In this document: positions 45,387 to 54,705 of the stretch, one piece after another
How positions within the stretch are numbered: the first letter of the stretch is position 1
Layout: each line of letters begins with the position of its first letter
Assembly: GCF_016629665.1 (NCBI RefSeq)
Contig: NZ_JAEPRQ010000003.1
Location: 372,001 to 436,000 of the forward strand
Origin: Paracoccus caeni
GTDB taxonomy: Bacteria; Pseudomonadota; Alphaproteobacteria; Rhodobacterales; Rhodobacteraceae
Direction of reading: 5' to 3'
DNA: 64,000 nt
Position numbers and translations under genes: made by a program
The notes under the pieces: model-generated
What the model was told of the DNA's origin: nothing
What the model saw: only the letters and a program-made list of their open reading frames with translations
The model's database searches: none

Positions 45387-46130
45387 ATGGAGTGGCAGGG
45401 GCAGGGCACGGTGATCGCGCGTCGTCCGCATGGCGAGAACGCGGTGATCATCGACGTTCTGACCCTGCAGCATGGCCGCCACTCTGGCATCGTGCCCGGC
45501 GGAGCCTCGCAAAAGCGGGCGGCGATGTTGCAGCCCGGCTCGGTTCTGGATCTGCGCTGGCGGGCGCGGCGGGATGATCAGCTTGGCACATTCACCGCGG
45601 AAGCTGTGCGGCTGCGGGCAGGCATCATGGGTGATGCGCTTGGCCTTGCCGGGCTGAACGCGATCTGCGCCTTGCTGATCTTCGTCCTACCCGAGCGTGA
45701 CCCGCATCCGCAACTGGTTCAGGCGACCGAGGCGCTGTTGGACGCGATCGAAGCGGGCAGGGATTGGTCCGGCGATTATCTGCAATGGGAATTGCGGCTG
45801 CTGGACGAGATGGGCTTTGGGCTGGACCTGACATCATGTGCGGTCACCGGCGCGACTGAGGGGCTGGCCTATGTCAGTCCACGCTCGGGCCGGGCGGTCA
45901 GTCGTGAGGGCGCGGGAGAGTGGGCGGATAGGCTGCTGCCCTTGCCCGCGATCCTTGGCGGGGCGGGCGACAATCGTGGACGGGGGCTGGCCGAAGGGCT
46001 GGCGATCACCGGGCATTTTCTGGAAAGCCGGATTGCCGCCGAACTGGTCGGTCGTCCGCTGCCTGCGGCGCGCGACCGTCTGGTCAGGCGGCTGATGCGC
46101 GATCAGCCGCCTGAAGCCTATCACTGCTGA
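45387..46130 (+). CDS. recO: DNA repair protein RecO
   Basis: A 247-residue RecFOR-pathway protein that loads RecA on SSB-coated DNA. The N-terminal OB fold (about 1-80) starts EWQGQGTVIARRPHGENAVI; the helical C-terminal part has GRDWSGDYLQWELRLLDEMG (key Tyr and Glu-Leu-Leu). The zinc Cys set is reduced, with only one Cys visible at TSCAVTG, as in many alphaproteobacteria. The start is ATG 45387, with GTG 45384 as an alternative. Its end overlaps the convergent META gene by 10 bp. Confidence 0.9.
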   Translation: MEWQGQGTVIARRPHGENAVIIDVLTLQHGRHSGIVPGGASQKRAAMLQPGSVLDLRWRARRDDQLGTFTAEAVRLRAGIMGDALGLAGLNAICALLIFVLPERDPHPQLVQATEALLDAIEAGRDWSGDYLQWELRLLDEMGFGLDLTSCAVTGATEGLAYVSPRSGRAVSREGAGEWADRLLPLPAILGGAGDNRGRGLAEGLAITGHFLESRIAAELVGRPLPAARDRLVRRLMRDQPPEAYHC

Positions 46131-46576
46131 CCGCGAGCGGCCTCCAGCGCGTTCACGCCGCTGGTGTCGGTGGTGCCGCGTTCAAAGATAAGCCAGGTCG
46201 AGGGCGCCTTCACCTTCAGCACGCCGCCGTAATATTCAACCTCGGTCGCGGTTTGCATGACGTGGAAGAAACGCTGCTCGAACGTGGCCTTGTCGCAGGC
46301 GACATAGGTGGTGGTCAGCGGCGCCAGCGCCAGCGCGGGCAGTTCGGCACTGTTCGGCGTGGTATAGCCGTTGCACGGACCCTGACCCGACAGCCGTTTT
46401 TCCTGCACGTTAAGCGTCACGTTGCGCAGCGGAACGGCAGCGCCATCCATGCCGACCAGAACGTAATTGCCGAACGGAACCCCGCCCAGCGAAGTCTTGG
46501 GCGTGGAATCCTGGCAGGCGGCAAGAGTGAGTGTGGCCGCTGCCAGAGTGGCGGCCAAAAGCGGGCGACGGAACAT
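46121..46576 (-). CDS. META-domain lipoprotein
   Basis: A 151-residue lipoprotein with the lipobox TLAAC near residue 20. The mature part is a META (HslJ-like) domain with GNYVLVGMDG and SGQGPCNGYTTP, the usual Cys-Asn pair. HslJ is linked to novobiocin resistance in E. coli, but the function of most META proteins is unknown. It starts at ATG 46576 and converges on recO with overlapping 3' ends. Confidence 0.82.
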   Translation of the reverse strand: MFRRPLLAATLAAATLTLAACQDSTPKTSLGGVPFGNYVLVGMDGAAVPLRNVTLNVQEKRLSGQGPCNGYTTPNSAELPALALAPLTTTYVACDKATFEQRFFHVMQTATEVEYYGGVLKVKAPSTWLIFERGTTDTSGVNALEAARGQQ

Positions 46577-46655
46577 CGGGGAGGGTCTCCTTGGAAAGCG
46601 AATGACGTAATCGCGGTTATTCCGCAAATTCCGCCACTTAATAGCCGCTTCCTTG

Positions 46656-48263
46656 TCACCCCAAAAGACGGCGCGCAATCACCTGTGCTTGAATTTCGGC
46701 GGCACCTTCAAAAATATTCAGGATGCGTGCGTCACAAAGCACACGGCTGATCTGATATTCCAGTGCAAACCCATTTCCGCCGTGAATTTGCAGCGCATTA
46801 TCGGCGCTGGACCATGCGACCCGCGCCGCCAGAAGTTTCGCCATGCCTGCCTGCAAATCACAGCGGTGTCCCTGATCCTTTTCACGCGCGCTGAAATAGG
46901 TCAGTTGCCGGGCGATCATGATTTCCACGACCATCATCGCCAGTTTGTCCGCGACACGCGGGAAATGGATCAGCGATTTGCCGAATTGCTTGCGGTCCAA
47001 CGCATAGCGCAGCCCCAGTTCCAGCGCATTCTGCGCCACCCCGATGGCCCGCGCCGCCGTCTGTATCCGCGCCGATTCAAAGGTCTGCATCAATTGTTTG
47101 AAGCCCTGACCCGGCTCGCCGCCCAGAAGGTTTTCGCCCTTCACCTCGAACCCGTCGAAGCCAAGTTCGTATTCCTTCATCCCGCGATAGCCCAGAACCT
47201 CGATCTCGCCGCCGGTCATGCCGGGGGTGGGGAAGGGGTCATCAACGGTGCCCGGTGTCTTTTCGGCAATGAACATCGACAACCCGCGATAATCCGAGGT
47301 CTCGGGATCGGTCCGGGCCAGCAGCGTCATGATATGCGTGCGGGCAGCGTGGGTGATCCATGTTTTGTTGCCGGTGACTTTCCAGTTCTCGCCATCACGC
47401 ACAGCCCGCGTCCGTAGGCTGCCGAGATCGCTGCCGGTATTCGGCTCGGTAAAGACGGCGGTGGGAAGGATCTCGCCGCTGGCCAGTTTCGGTAGCCAAT
47501 GGGCCTTCTGATCCTCGGTGCCGCCACCGATGATCAACTCTGCCGCGATCTCGCTGCGGGTGCCTAGGCTGCCGACGCCGATATAGCCGCGCGACAGTTC
47601 CTCGCTGACCACGACCATCGCGGCTTTTGGCATGCCAAGCCCGCCGTATTCCTCGGGGATGGTCAGGCCGAACACGCCTAGCCCAGACAGTTCCTCGATG
47701 ATCTCCATCGGGATCAACTGGTCCTTCAGGTGCCAGTCATGGGCATGGGGCACCACCTTGTCATCGGCCCAGCGGCGGAACTGATGACGGATCATCTCCA
47801 GATCTTCGTCCAGCCCGGTCGCGCCAAAGGTGGCGCTGCCGCTATCCGCCGCGATCAGCTCGACCAGCCTTGCCCGCGCCTCGGGCGTGTTGCCGGTCAT
47901 CAATTCGCGCGCCGCGTCCGAGGGGTGCCACGCGAGGCCAAGATCGGACAGGCGCGCAAATTCCGTCTGACTCATCGGGATGCCGCCCGCGATCTGCACC
48001 AGATATTCGGCAATGGCGATCCGCGCGATCAACTGCTCGATCTCGCCGGGCTGATCCTTGGCCCAGGTCGCAATCTGGTGCAAAGATTCCACATAGGTCG
48101 CAAGCCAGGACAGCGTATGGGCGGCGTGCTGATGGAGTTCCAGCGCCTCGGCATCGATACGGCCCGATGGCGAAACCAGATCGCGCAAAGCGGTGGTGGC
48201 ACTGCTTTGCAGATCGTCAAGCTCGGTCAGGACAGAGGCGATTCCGGGTTGCAGATCTTTCAT
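46656..48263 (-). CDS. mcd: Methylsuccinyl-CoA dehydrogenase (probable)
   Basis: A 535-residue acyl-CoA dehydrogenase with an extra N-terminal helical domain of about 145 residues before the standard fold. This matches Mcd of the ethylmalonyl-CoA pathway, which oxidises (2S)-methylsuccinyl-CoA to mesaconyl-CoA. The standard fold shows IPEEYGGLGMPK, AVFTEPNTGSDLGSLRTRA and QIHGGNGFALEYQISRVLCD (key Gly-Asn-Gly). The pathway lets acetyl-CoA be assimilated without isocitrate lyase. Other pathway genes (ccr, ecm, mch) are not in the window. The assignment rests on the extended N-terminus and overall pattern. Confidence 0.78.
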   Translation of the reverse strand: MKDLQPGIASVLTELDDLQSSATTALRDLVSPSGRIDAEALELHQHAAHTLSWLATYVESLHQIATWAKDQPGEIEQLIARIAIAEYLVQIAGGIPMSQTEFARLSDLGLAWHPSDAARELMTGNTPEARARLVELIAADSGSATFGATGLDEDLEMIRHQFRRWADDKVVPHAHDWHLKDQLIPMEIIEELSGLGVFGLTIPEEYGGLGMPKAAMVVVSEELSRGYIGVGSLGTRSEIAAELIIGGGTEDQKAHWLPKLASGEILPTAVFTEPNTGSDLGSLRTRAVRDGENWKVTGNKTWITHAARTHIMTLLARTDPETSDYRGLSMFIAEKTPGTVDDPFPTPGMTGGEIEVLGYRGMKEYELGFDGFEVKGENLLGGEPGQGFKQLMQTFESARIQTAARAIGVAQNALELGLRYALDRKQFGKSLIHFPRVADKLAMMVVEIMIARQLTYFSAREKDQGHRCDLQAGMAKLLAARVAWSSADNALQIHGGNGFALEYQISRVLCDARILNIFEGAAEIQAQVIARRLLG

Positions 48264-48428
48264 CGGTTCATTCCTTGCGGCGTTGCAGCATAGGTAAAAC
48301 CTTTGCAGTCGCAGCGCAACTATAATGCTTTACAGCGGTGATGTTTGTTCAAAAATGTCCCAACCGTTTCTTGATCGGTGAAACAACCGGGATTTTCTTT
48401 TCCTGTTCCGTTGGATAGCGTGCGCGCC

Positions 48429-49196
48429 ATGTTCGGACTGGATCCCTGGCAGTTCTGGTTAGCTTTCGCCGTCACCGGCTTCGCGGGCTTCGTGAAGGGT
48501 GCGATCGGCTTCGCCATGCCGATCATCATGATGTCGGTTTTTGGTTCGATCATGCCGACCACCACGGCGCTTGCGGCGATGATCCTGCCGACGTTGTTCA
48601 CCAATATTCAGCAGGCTTTCCGCGATGGCCGGGCCGAGGCTTTCGGCGCGATCAGCAAATACCGGCTGCATATCGCGATGGTCGCGATCTTCATCTGCGT
48701 CTCGGCGGGTTTTGCCAAGGTGATCCCGCAATGGCTGATGTATGGGCTGCTGGGCATCCCGATCACGCTGTTCGCGCTGTGGCAAATCTCGGGCAGGCCG
48801 TTGGTCCTGAACCTGCATCACCGCCGCCGGGCCGAGGCGATCTCTGGCATCATCGGCGGGCTTTACGGAGGAATTTCGGGCATCTGGGGACCGCCGCTAA
48901 TCGTCTTTCTGCTGTCCTCCGGCACGGACAAGCGCGAACAGATCCGGGTGCAGGGCGTTGTCTTTCTGATCGGCGCAGCGGTGCTGACCGTCGCACATCT
49001 GTTCTCGGGGTTGCTCAACGCCCAGACCGTGCCACTGTCGCTGGTCCTCTGCATTCCCGCCTATCTGGGCATGCTGGCGGGGTTTGCCTTGCAGGATCGT
49101 CTGGATGTGGTTCAATTCCGTCGCTGGACCCTGATCCTGCTGATCCTGACCGGCCTTAACCTGACCCGCCGCGCATTCGAATATTGGAACGCCTGA
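48429..49196 (+). CDS. TSUP-family (TauE/SafE) membrane permease
   Basis: A 255-residue permease with 7-8 helices in two repeat halves. It begins with [13 protein letters not shown] and in the second half has [14 protein letters not shown], both conserved TSUP loops. The family exports sulfite or sulfonates, or imports organic anions. ATG 48429 is preferred; no strong ribosome binding site is visible. It overlaps dapE by one base and may be co-transcribed. Confidence 0.82.
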   Translation: MFGLDPWQFWLAFAVTGFAGFVKGAIGFAMPIIMMSVFGSIMPTTTALAAMILPTLFTNIQQAFRDGRAEAFGAISKYRLHIAMVAIFICVSAGFAKVIPQWLMYGLLGIPITLFALWQISGRPLVLNLHHRRRAEAISGIIGGLYGGISGIWGPPLIVFLLSSGTDKREQIRVQGVVFLIGAAVLTVAHLFSGLLNAQTVPLSLVLCIPAYLGMLAGFALQDRLDVVQFRRWTLILLILTGLNLTRRAFEYWNA

Positions 49197-50332
49197 TGAC
49201 CGACCCCGCCGACCTGACCGCCCGCCTGATCCGCTGCCCCTCTGTCACCCCGGTTGAGGGAGGTGCGCTGATCCTGCTGGCCGAGATGCTGGAAGCGGCG
49301 GGGTTCGAGGTTCATCGGGTTGACCGCAACGGCACCCCTAATCTTTTCGCCCGTTGGGGGGCCAAAGGCGCGCGGACATTCGGCTTCAACGGCCATACCG
49401 ATGTGGTGCCGCCGGGTGATTTGGGCTCATGGACGCATCCGCCGTTCTCCGGCCATGTCGAGGACGGCATCATCTGGGGCCGTGGCGCGACCGATATGAA
49501 ATCCGGTGTCGCCGCCTTTGTCGCCGCCGCCATCGATTTCGTCACCGCAACGCCACCCGATGGCGCGGTGATCCTGACCATCACCGGGGACGAGGAAGGT
49601 CTGGGTCGCGATGGCACCCTTGCATTGCTGGACTGGATGGCCGCTGAGGGCGAGCGGATGGATGTCTGCATCGTGGGCGAGCCGACCAATCCCGACATCA
49701 TGGGCGAGATGATGAAGATCGGTCGCCGCGGCTCGGCCACTTACCGCATCGCGGCGAAAGGGGTGCAGGGGCATGCGGCCTATCCGCATCGCGCCAAAAA
49801 CCCGCTGCACGCGCTGACCCGCTATCTGAACGATCTGATCGCAGCGCCGTTGGATCAGGGAACCGACCATTTCGATCCTTCCGGCTTGCAGATCACCTCG
49901 ATCGATTGCGGCAACCCGGCCTCGAACGTGATCCCCGAACGGGCGACCGCCGTGGTCAATATCCGCTTCAACGATCTGCATACCGGCACCTCACTTAGCG
50001 AAGAACTGAACCGCCGCGCCGCCGCCCTGAGCGCGGAAACCGGGGTCGAACTGACCGTCCAGACCGATATTTCCGGCGAGGCGTTCCTGACCCAACCCGG
50101 TCCCTTCGTTGATCTGGTCCGCGATGTGGTCACGCAGGAAACCAACCGTCAGCCGGAACTGTCCACCTCGGGCGGCACCTCGGATGCGCGCTTCGTCAAG
50201 GATCACTGCCCGGTGGTGGAATTCGGTCTGGTCGGCCACTTCATGCATCAGGTGGACGAACGCGTCCCGGTGGCTCAAATTCATCAGCTGAAGACCATCT
50301 ACCAGCGCATACTGGAGAAATATTTCGCATGA
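49196..50332 (+). CDS. dapE: Succinyl-diaminopimelate desuccinylase
   Basis: A 378-residue zinc hydrolase of lysine and peptidoglycan precursor synthesis that releases succinate from N-succinyl-LL-DAP. M20 motifs are [22 protein letters not shown] (bridging Asp) and TGDEEGLG (catalytic Glu), and the C-terminal GGTSDARF is present. The ATG overlaps the TSUP stop (TGATG). Confidence 0.94.
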   Translation: MTDPADLTARLIRCPSVTPVEGGALILLAEMLEAAGFEVHRVDRNGTPNLFARWGAKGARTFGFNGHTDVVPPGDLGSWTHPPFSGHVEDGIIWGRGATDMKSGVAAFVAAAIDFVTATPPDGAVILTITGDEEGLGRDGTLALLDWMAAEGERMDVCIVGEPTNPDIMGEMMKIGRRGSATYRIAAKGVQGHAAYPHRAKNPLHALTRYLNDLIAAPLDQGTDHFDPSGLQITSIDCGNPASNVIPERATAVVNIRFNDLHTGTSLSEELNRRAAALSAETGVELTVQTDISGEAFLTQPGPFVDLVRDVVTQETNRQPELSTSGGTSDARFVKDHCPVVEFGLVGHFMHQVDERVPVAQIHQLKTIYQRILEKYFA

Positions 50333-50745
50333 GGATCGAACTGACCAACGACATCGCTCTGTGCCACGCCATCCGCCGTGCCGTGTTCATCGAGGAACAG
50401 GGCATTGCCGACGCGGATGAATGGGACGATCTGGACGGTCAGGCGATCCATCTGCTGGCATGGCAGGACGGCGAGGCGGTCGGCACCGCGCGCATCCTGC
50501 TGGACGGTGCGACCGGCAAGATCGGCCGCGTCTGCGTGCTGCCCGAGGGGCGCGGCACCGGCCTCGGCGCGCAACTGATCCGGGCGGCGGTGGATGTGCT
50601 GCGCTCTCGCCCCGGTATCGTGCGCGCGAAACTTGGCGCGCAGGTGCAGGCGATCGGTTTCTACGAAAAGCTGGGCTTTGTGACGGTCGGCGACCTTTAT
50701 GACGACGCCGGCATCCCCCATCGTGACATGGTGCGCGAGCTTTGA
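50329..50745 (+). CDS. GNAT-family acetyltransferase (ElaA-like)
   Basis: A 138-residue acetyltransferase. The N-terminal [15 protein letters not shown] and [10 protein letters not shown] are typical of the ElaA/YjcF group. Motif A is [20 protein letters not shown], followed by [14 protein letters not shown]. It overlaps the dapE stop by ATGA. The substrate is unknown. Confidence 0.87.
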   Translation: MRIELTNDIALCHAIRRAVFIEEQGIADADEWDDLDGQAIHLLAWQDGEAVGTARILLDGATGKIGRVCVLPEGRGTGLGAQLIRAAVDVLRSRPGIVRAKLGAQVQAIGFYEKLGFVTVGDLYDDAGIPHRDMVREL

Positions 50746-50789
50746 TTTCTGCTGCTGCACCCGTTTCCGAAGCCTGCTAGATTGGCCCC

Positions 50790-53054
50790 ATGACCCAGTT
50801 ACCGAACAAGCAACAGATATTGGATTGGGTCGCCGAACATCCCGACGCCAATTCCAAACGCGACATCGCCAAGGCCTTTGGCATCAAGGGGGCCGAGCGG
50901 ATCGAGCTGAAGCGCCTTTTGAAAGAGCTTCAGTCCGAAGGCCATCTGGAACGCCGCCGCCGCCACTATCTGGACGCCGAAAAGCTGCCGCCGGTCACGG
51001 TGGTCGAATTGCTGGCGCCGGACGGCTCGGGCGATCTTTTCGTGCGGCCGATGGAATGGCGCGGCGACGGCCCGGTGCCGGTGATCCTTTATGCGCCGCG
51101 CGAGGCTGATCCGGCGCTTGGCCGGGGCGAGCGTTTCCTTGCCCGTCTGGCCGAGGTGCAGGGCGAGGATCATCAATATCAAGCCCGCTATATCCGCCGC
51201 ATCACCGTGGCGCCGAACCGCATCACCGGCATTTTCCGCAAAGAGGCCGAAGGCGGGCGGATCATGCCCATCGACAAGGGGCAGGACCGCGAATGGCGGG
51301 TGCGCCATGACGCCACCCTTGGGGCCGAAAATGGCGAATTGGTGCAGGCCGAACAGGTCGGGCCAAAGAACCGCCTTGGCCTGCCTTCTGCCCGGATCAT
51401 CGAACGTCTGGGCGATCCCTCTGCACCGCGCGCGGTCAGCCTGATCGCGATCCACCAGCACGGCATTCCCGACGAGTTTCCGCTGAAGGTCATCGAAGAG
51501 GCCGAGGCGCAAAAGCCCGCCAGCCTTAAGGGACGCGACGATCTGCGCGATCTGCCGCTGGTCACCATCGACCCCTCGGACGCGCGCGACCATGACGATG
51601 CGGTCGCGGCGTTCATCGAAGAAGATGGCGGCGCGACTATCTGGGTCGCCATCGCCGATGTCGCCTATTACGTCCGCCCCGGCAGCGCGCTGGACCGCGA
51701 GGCATGGACGCGCGGCAACTCCACCTATTTCCCCGACCGCGTGGTGCCGATGCTGCCCGAGGCATTGTCGGCGGATCTCTGTTCGCTGCATGAAGAGGTT
51801 GACCGTCCGGTGATCGCCGTTCGCATTCGTCTGGACGCGCAGGGCAACAAGGTCAGCCATAATTTCCATCGCGGCATGATGAACAGCCGCGCCTCACTGT
51901 CCTATGAACAGGCGCAGGCAGCGGCGGATGGCAATGCCGACGATCAGGCCGCACCGCTGATGGACAGCGTGATCAAGCCGCTATGGCACGCCTATGATTT
52001 GCTGAAATCGGCCCGGGACCGGCGGCAACCGCTGGATCTGGACCTGCCCGAACGGCGGATCGAACTGACCCCGGATGGCCGGGTGAAATCAGTGAATTTC
52101 CGCGACCGTTTCGACGCCCACAAGCTGATCGAGGAATTCATGGTGCTGGCCAATGTCGCCGCCGCCGAGGAATTGCTGCGTCGTCAACGCCCCCTGCTGT
52201 TCCGCGTCCATGAGGAACCCAGCCTCGACAAGATCGATGCTCTGCGAGAGGTCGCACAGGCGTCGGGCTTTGTGCTGGCGAAGGGGCAGGTGCTGCAAAC
52301 CGGGCAGTTGAACCGGCTTCTGTCGCAGGCCCAGGGCACGGATTTCGACGAACTCATCAATATCTCGACGCTGCGGTCGATGACGCAGGCCTATTATCAC
52401 CCTGAAAATTATGGCCATTTCGGGCTGGCACTGAAAAGCTACGCGCATTTCACCTCGCCCATCCGACGCTATTCCGACCTGATCGTCCACCGTGCGCTGA
52501 TCGCGGCCCACGGCTGGAAAGGCGGGCGGGGGAGCAAGCCGGACGGGCTGCAGCCGCAGGATGTTGAACGCCTGCCCGAAACCGCGATCCACATCTCGGA
52601 AACCGAGCGGCGCTCGATGGCGGCGGAACGCGACACGACCGACCGTTATCTTGCCGCCTATCTGGCCGACCGGGTGGGCAGCGAAATGACCGGGCGGATC
52701 AACGGCGTGCAACGCTTTGGCGCCTTCATCCGGTTGGATGAGACCGGCGCCGATGGCCTGCTGCCGATCCGCGAAATCGGGCAGGAATATTTCCACTACG
52801 ACGCGGATCAACAGAAACTGATCGGCAGCGATACCGGGCTGGAAATCGGCATTGGCCAGCGGGTCACAGTCCGGCTGTCCGAGGCGATCCCGATGACCGG
52901 CGGCCTGACGCTGGAACTGCTGGAACTTGAAGGCAAAACCCTGCCGCGCGGCCCGCAAAAGGGCAAGGGCGGTCGCGGCCCTCGTCGTATGTCCACCAAA
53001 TCGCGCCTGGCCGAGGTCAAACGCGCCGCCAAACGCAAAAGAAAACGCGGCTGA
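50790..53054 (+). CDS. rnr: Ribonuclease R
   Basis: A 754-residue processive 3'-to-5' exoribonuclease able to degrade structured RNA. An N-terminal winged helix (about 1-70) precedes two cold-shock domains. The RNB catalytic domain has TIDPSDARDHDDAVAAF with the four Asp, and YCHFTSPIRRYSDL-type motif FTSPIRRYSDLIVHR. An S1 domain (about 640-720) precedes a Lys/Arg-rich tail. The length is typical. A terminator overlaps the stop. Confidence 0.95.
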   Translation: MTQLPNKQQILDWVAEHPDANSKRDIAKAFGIKGAERIELKRLLKELQSEGHLERRRRHYLDAEKLPPVTVVELLAPDGSGDLFVRPMEWRGDGPVPVILYAPREADPALGRGERFLARLAEVQGEDHQYQARYIRRITVAPNRITGIFRKEAEGGRIMPIDKGQDREWRVRHDATLGAENGELVQAEQVGPKNRLGLPSARIIERLGDPSAPRAVSLIAIHQHGIPDEFPLKVIEEAEAQKPASLKGRDDLRDLPLVTIDPSDARDHDDAVAAFIEEDGGATIWVAIADVAYYVRPGSALDREAWTRGNSTYFPDRVVPMLPEALSADLCSLHEEVDRPVIAVRIRLDAQGNKVSHNFHRGMMNSRASLSYEQAQAAADGNADDQAAPLMDSVIKPLWHAYDLLKSARDRRQPLDLDLPERRIELTPDGRVKSVNFRDRFDAHKLIEEFMVLANVAAAEELLRRQRPLLFRVHEEPSLDKIDALREVAQASGFVLAKGQVLQTGQLNRLLSQAQGTDFDELINISTLRSMTQAYYHPENYGHFGLALKSYAHFTSPIRRYSDLIVHRALIAAHGWKGGRGSKPDGLQPQDVERLPETAIHISETERRSMAAERDTTDRYLAAYLADRVGSEMTGRINGVQRFGAFIRLDETGADGLLPIREIGQEYFHYDADQQKLIGSDTGLEIGIGQRVTVRLSEAIPMTGGLTLELLELEGKTLPRGPQKGKGGRGPRRMSTKSRLAEVKRAAKRKRKRG

Positions 53055-53070
53055 CCACAGCCGCGCCTTT
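53046..53070 (+). terminator. Intrinsic terminator overlapping the rnr stop codon
   Basis: A perfect 8-bp stem, CGCGGCTG (53046-53053) with CAGCCGCG (53058-53065), a 4-nt loop and then CCTTTTCTTCTT. The stem includes the TGA stop at 53052-53054. Confidence 0.75.
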
Positions 53071-53097
53071 TCTTCTTCATCCCAATATCCCGGGGGT

Positions 53098-53116
53098 CCG
53101 GGGGCAGCGCCCCCGG
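53098..53116. repeat. GC-rich hairpin between convergent rnr and T1SS genes
   Basis: CCGGGGGC (53098-53105) and GCCCCCGG (53109-53116) with a 3-nt loop. Very similar hairpins occur at many gene ends in Rhodobacteraceae, as a common intergenic repeat or bidirectional terminator. It lies 5 bp from the stop of the HlyD-type gene. Confidence 0.6.
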
Positions 53117-53121
53117 CTTTA

Positions 53122-54705
53122 TCAGTTGTCGCGGAACGCCCGGCTGAAATAGTCGGTCAACGGCTTCATCAGATATGCCAGCGGACTGCGTTCTCCGGTC
53201 TGCACATAAACCTCGACCGGCATGCCCGGGATCAGGGCAAGATCGCCAAGTTTCGCCAGTTGCTCCGGCGGAATGGTGACTTCCGCGCGGTAGTAAGAGG
53301 TCCGCGTGGCCTCATCGACCAGCGCATCCGCCGAAATTCGCACAAGAGCGCCGTCGATCTCTGGCGTCGTCCGCGATGAGAAGGCTGAGAAACGCAGCAC
53401 CACCGGCTGACCAATCTGCACCTCGTCCACATGGATCACCGGCAGACGCGCACCGATGACCAGCGGCCGGTCCTGCGGGATGATGTAAAGCAGGGGGTCC
53501 GCAGGCCGAATGACCGAACGCGGCGTGGTGACCTGCATGTTATAGACGATGCCTGCGACAGGGGCGGTGATGTCCAGACGGTTGATCTGTTCGCTTAAGC
53601 CCCGCCGACGCTCGGCCAGTTCAAGTTCGCGATAGCCAAGGTCGCGCAGCTCTGTCTCGGCCTGCTCGCGCCGTTCCGAGCCAAGCCGCAGCCGCTGAAT
53701 GTCCAACTCTGTCTGACGCGATTCCGAGGCAGCACGGTTTGCCTGCAATTCGCCAAGCTGACCGTCCATCCGTGCAGCCTCGCGTTGCAGCGCCAGAACG
53801 CGGGATGCCTGCGCCAGCCCGCGATCCAGCAGGCTTTGCTGGTCGGTCAGTTCCTCGCCGATCAATTCGCGCTGCGTCGCCAAGGCCGCAATCTGGGCGT
53901 CGATCCCCTCGACCTGCTGCTGGACCTGATCGGATTGCTTCTCAAGCTGCTCGACCGATTGCCGCAACGTATCGCGGCGCGTCTCGAACAGGCTGCTTTG
54001 ACCCTGAACCAGTTCGGCGACGGTAGGATTGGCCTTCGCGGTCCGTTCAAGCTCTTCGGGGAAGTTCAGAACATGCGAATCGCTGCGCTCGGCCTCAAGA
54101 CGGCCCCGACGTGCAAGGATTTCGAAATACTGCCCCTCGACGATGGCGAGTTCCGTCCGCAGCATCGTGCCGTCCAACTGGATCAGCAACTGCCCCGCTT
54201 CGACCTTGTCGCCGTCCTTGACTGCGATCTCCTGCACGACGCCGCCATCGGGATGCTGCACCACCTGGCGCTGCTGCTCGACCTCGACCTGACCCGAGGC
54301 GACGACCGCACCGGCGATCCGGCTTTGGGTGGCCCAGAGGCCGAAGCCGCTGAACAGGACTAGCATCGCCACCAGACCGGCCAACATCGGACCGCGCACG
54401 GACCAGCGATTCGGGTCGGGCGGCGCGATCGGCTTGGGCGGCGGCGGCGGCGAGGGCGGATCGACAGGATCGGATGGCGTCACCCGACCGCTGCTGGTCG
54501 CAGGCGCGGTCGGCCCCTGCGGACGCGGCTGCTCGGTCGCTGCGGGATCATTGCGCGGAGAAGTGATCGGCGGGCCGATACGGCTGGAGAGAATACCCGA
54601 TTGCGCGCGACCTGCGGTGGGGCGCTGCTGATCGGGTCCATCCTGACCTGCCGTGTTGCCGGTCGCGTCGGGTTTTTCGCCCGGTTTGTTCTTGTCATCG
54701 CTCAT
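53122..54705 (-). CDS. HlyD-family periplasmic adaptor of a type I secretion system
   Basis: A 527-residue membrane-fusion protein that joins the ABC transporter to a TolC-type channel. An unusual cytosolic N-terminus of about 100 residues is rich in Pro, Gln and Asp and precedes the single helix (PMLAGLVAMLVLFSGFGLW). A lipoyl half (VVASGQVEVE), a long coiled coil (about 230-390) and the second lipoyl half with beta-barrel (ITAPVAGIVYNMQV) follow. ATG 54705 overlaps the ABC gene stop by ATGA. No substrate gene is adjacent. Confidence 0.92.
   Translation of the reverse strand: MSDDKNKPGEKPDATGNTAGQDGPDQQRPTAGRAQSGILSSRIGPPITSPRNDPAATEQPRPQGPTAPATSSGRVTPSDPVDPPSPPPPPKPIAPPDPNRWSVRGPMLAGLVAMLVLFSGFGLWATQSRIAGAVVASGQVEVEQQRQVVQHPDGGVVQEIAVKDGDKVEAGQLLIQLDGTMLRTELAIVEGQYFEILARRGRLEAERSDSHVLNFPEELERTAKANPTVAELVQGQSSLFETRRDTLRQSVEQLEKQSDQVQQQVEGIDAQIAALATQRELIGEELTDQQSLLDRGLAQASRVLALQREAARMDGQLGELQANRAASESRQTELDIQRLRLGSERREQAETELRDLGYRELELAERRRGLSEQINRLDITAPVAGIVYNMQVTTPRSVIRPADPLLYIIPQDRPLVIGARLPVIHVDEVQIGQPVVLRFSAFSSRTTPEIDGALVRISADALVDEATRTSYYRAEVTIPPEQLAKLGDLALIPGMPVEVYVQTGERSPLAYLMKPLTDYFSRAFRDN

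Noticed and set aside
48321..48326. TATAAT as a promoter -10 box for the TSUP gene
   Set aside because: No -35 box lies at a suitable distance on either strand, so the hexamer alone is not enough.
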